This document shows positions 63,233 to 64,000 of a DNA stretch of 64,000 nt, piece after piece. The DNA is taken from assembly GCF_001591665.1 (NCBI RefSeq), contig NZ_BCVI01000039.1, positions 62,001 to 126,000 of the forward strand. Reading direction: 5' to 3'. The notes under the pieces are model-generated. The model saw only the letters and a program-made list of their open reading frames with translations. It was not told the origin of the DNA and searched no databases. Source of the stretch: Neobacillus soli NBRC 102451 (GTDB lineage: Bacteria > Bacillota > Bacilli > Bacillales > Cytobacillaceae). Both the position numbers and the translations under genes were made by a program. Numbering within the stretch: position 1 is the stretch's first letter; every line of letters begins with the position of its first letter.

Positions 63233-64000
63233 ATGGTTCTGAAGTTAGAACATGTCACGAAACGTTTTGGAAAATTTACAGCTGTCGACGATTTATCGCT
63301 AACTATTCCTGAAAAGGAAATATTTGGCTTTTTAGGAGCGAATGGCGCGGGAAAAACAACAACATTCCGGATGATTTTAGGTTTACTAGACACCAACGGA
63401 GGGAGGATTACTTGGGACGGCCAAGCAATTGATTATTCCACCAGTCACTTAGTTGGCTATCTTCCCGAGGAAAGAGGCTTGTATCCGAAACTTAAAGTCC
63501 GCGACCAAATCATCTATTTAGCTAGGTTAAGAGGGATGCAAAAGAATGAGGCGCTAATCGAACTAAAATCCTGGCTGGAGCGGTTTAAAATATCAGAGTA
63601 TGAGAATAAAAAGGTTGAAGAACTATCAAAGGGGAACCAGCAGAAAATCCAGTTTATTGCCGCTGTTGTACATAAACCCAAATTATTAATCCTTGATGAG
63701 GCATTTAGCGGCCTTGACCCGGTAAATGTGGAAATGTTAAAAGAAGCCGTATTAGCCTTGAAGGAAAATGGGGCAACAATCGTGTTCTCAAGCCACCGGA
63801 TGGAGCATGTCGAGGAAATGTGTGAACATCTATGTATTCTGCACAAAGGAAGTCCCGTAGTACACGGCTCATTAAAAGAAATCAAGCGTGAATTTGGTAA
63901 AAAGAATCTTGTTATCCATGCTGATTTTTCATTAGATTCATTGAGAAATTATCCCGGGGTAGTCAAGACAAAAACGACTATGGAAGGAATCCATCTGCAA
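63233..64000 (+). CDS. yhaQ: ABC transporter ATPase, YhaQ-like, truncated by window end
   Basis: The first 256 codons of an ABC ATPase of the NatA/YhaQ type: Walker A GANGAGKTT, signature ELSKGNQQK, Walker B LLILDEAF, and the H-loop SSHR. The C-terminal part of the family begins at about residue 220 and is cut off. YhaQ works with the permease YhaP, expected just beyond the window, probably in sodium or toxic-compound efflux. GGAGAGGAG lies upstream of ATG. Confidence 0.87.
   Translation, partial: MVLKLEHVTKRFGKFTAVDDLSLTIPEKEIFGFLGANGAGKTTTFRMILGLLDTNGGRITWDGQAIDYSTSHLVGYLPEERGLYPKLKVRDQIIYLARLRGMQKNEALIELKSWLERFKISEYENKKVEELSKGNQQKIQFIAAVVHKPKLLILDEAFSGLDPVNVEMLKEAVLALKENGATIVFSSHRMEHVEEMCEHLCILHKGSPVVHGSLKEIKREFGKKNLVIHADFSLDSLRNYPGVVKTKTTMEGIHLQ

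Overview
The window is chromosomal DNA from a low-GC, spore-forming member of the Bacillaceae, probably close to Bacillus or Neobacillus. The evidence is an alpha/beta-type SASP gene, spoVR, YheC/YheD coat-associated ATP-grasp genes, yhaX, and long gene-order agreement with the B. subtilis yhc-yhd-yhe-yha region (yhcT-yhcU-pgcA-yhdB-spoVR; bmrC-bmrD-yheG-ssp-yheE-yheD-yheC-yheA-yhaX-yhaR-yhaQ). Strong AAGGAGG-type ribosome binding sites and many hairpin-plus-U terminators fit a Firmicute. I see no prophage, insertion sequence, rRNA, tRNA or CRISPR array. Family names are from recognition of the translated sequences, not from database searches.

Layout. 1-7.6 kb: end of deoC, a DUF3189 gene, a proC-type reductase, and a tight three-gene operon (HEAT-repeat membrane protein, family 2 glycosyltransferase, large membrane-anchored TIM-barrel glycosidase-like protein) that looks like an undescribed surface polysaccharide system. 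7.6-9.3 kb: Pit phosphate transporter with its DUF47 partner. 9.6-17.1 kb: GlsB-like stress protein, pseudouridine synthase, YhcU, phosphoglucomutase, SDR, YhdB, M14 peptidase, SpoVR. 17.1-21.4 kb: alanine catabolism unit (ald, adeR, permease with a consensus cre box). 21.5-29.5 kb: acid phosphatase, a frameshifted ycgR with intact ycgQ, and several small or hypothetical genes. 29.6-32.6 kb: two tandem CNNM/CorC-type membrane proteins, each with a hairpin over its ribosome binding site.

32.7-41.2 kb: acetyltransferase, soluble histidine kinase, TPP riboswitch with thiT, Fur-box-preceded feoAB with a small Cys-rich partner, an XRE regulator, and a class A penicillin-binding protein followed by a 52-bp tandem repeat whose units carry palindromes. 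41.2-47.7 kb: NERD protein, a sigY-yxlC-yxlE-like operon with a recognisable SigY-type autoregulatory promoter, then a heterodimeric ABC exporter (bmrCD). Between the last two lies a leader with a 24-codon peptide whose coding sequence can pair with the 5' arm of an intrinsic terminator, a readable ribosome-controlled attenuator.

47.7-64 kb: yheG, fumarase, SASP, msmX and its neighbouring regulator, the yheE-yheC-yheD region in which the yheD-yheC pair is duplicated to four overlapping genes, divergent yheA, yhaX, an acyl-CoA ligase, a YhaR-like isomerase/hydratase and the start of a YhaQ-like ABC ATPase cut by the window edge.

The parts most worth a second look are the bmrCD attenuator, the HEAT-GT2-glycosidase operon, the four-gene YheC/YheD array, the palindromic 52-bp repeats and the paired CNNM leader hairpins.
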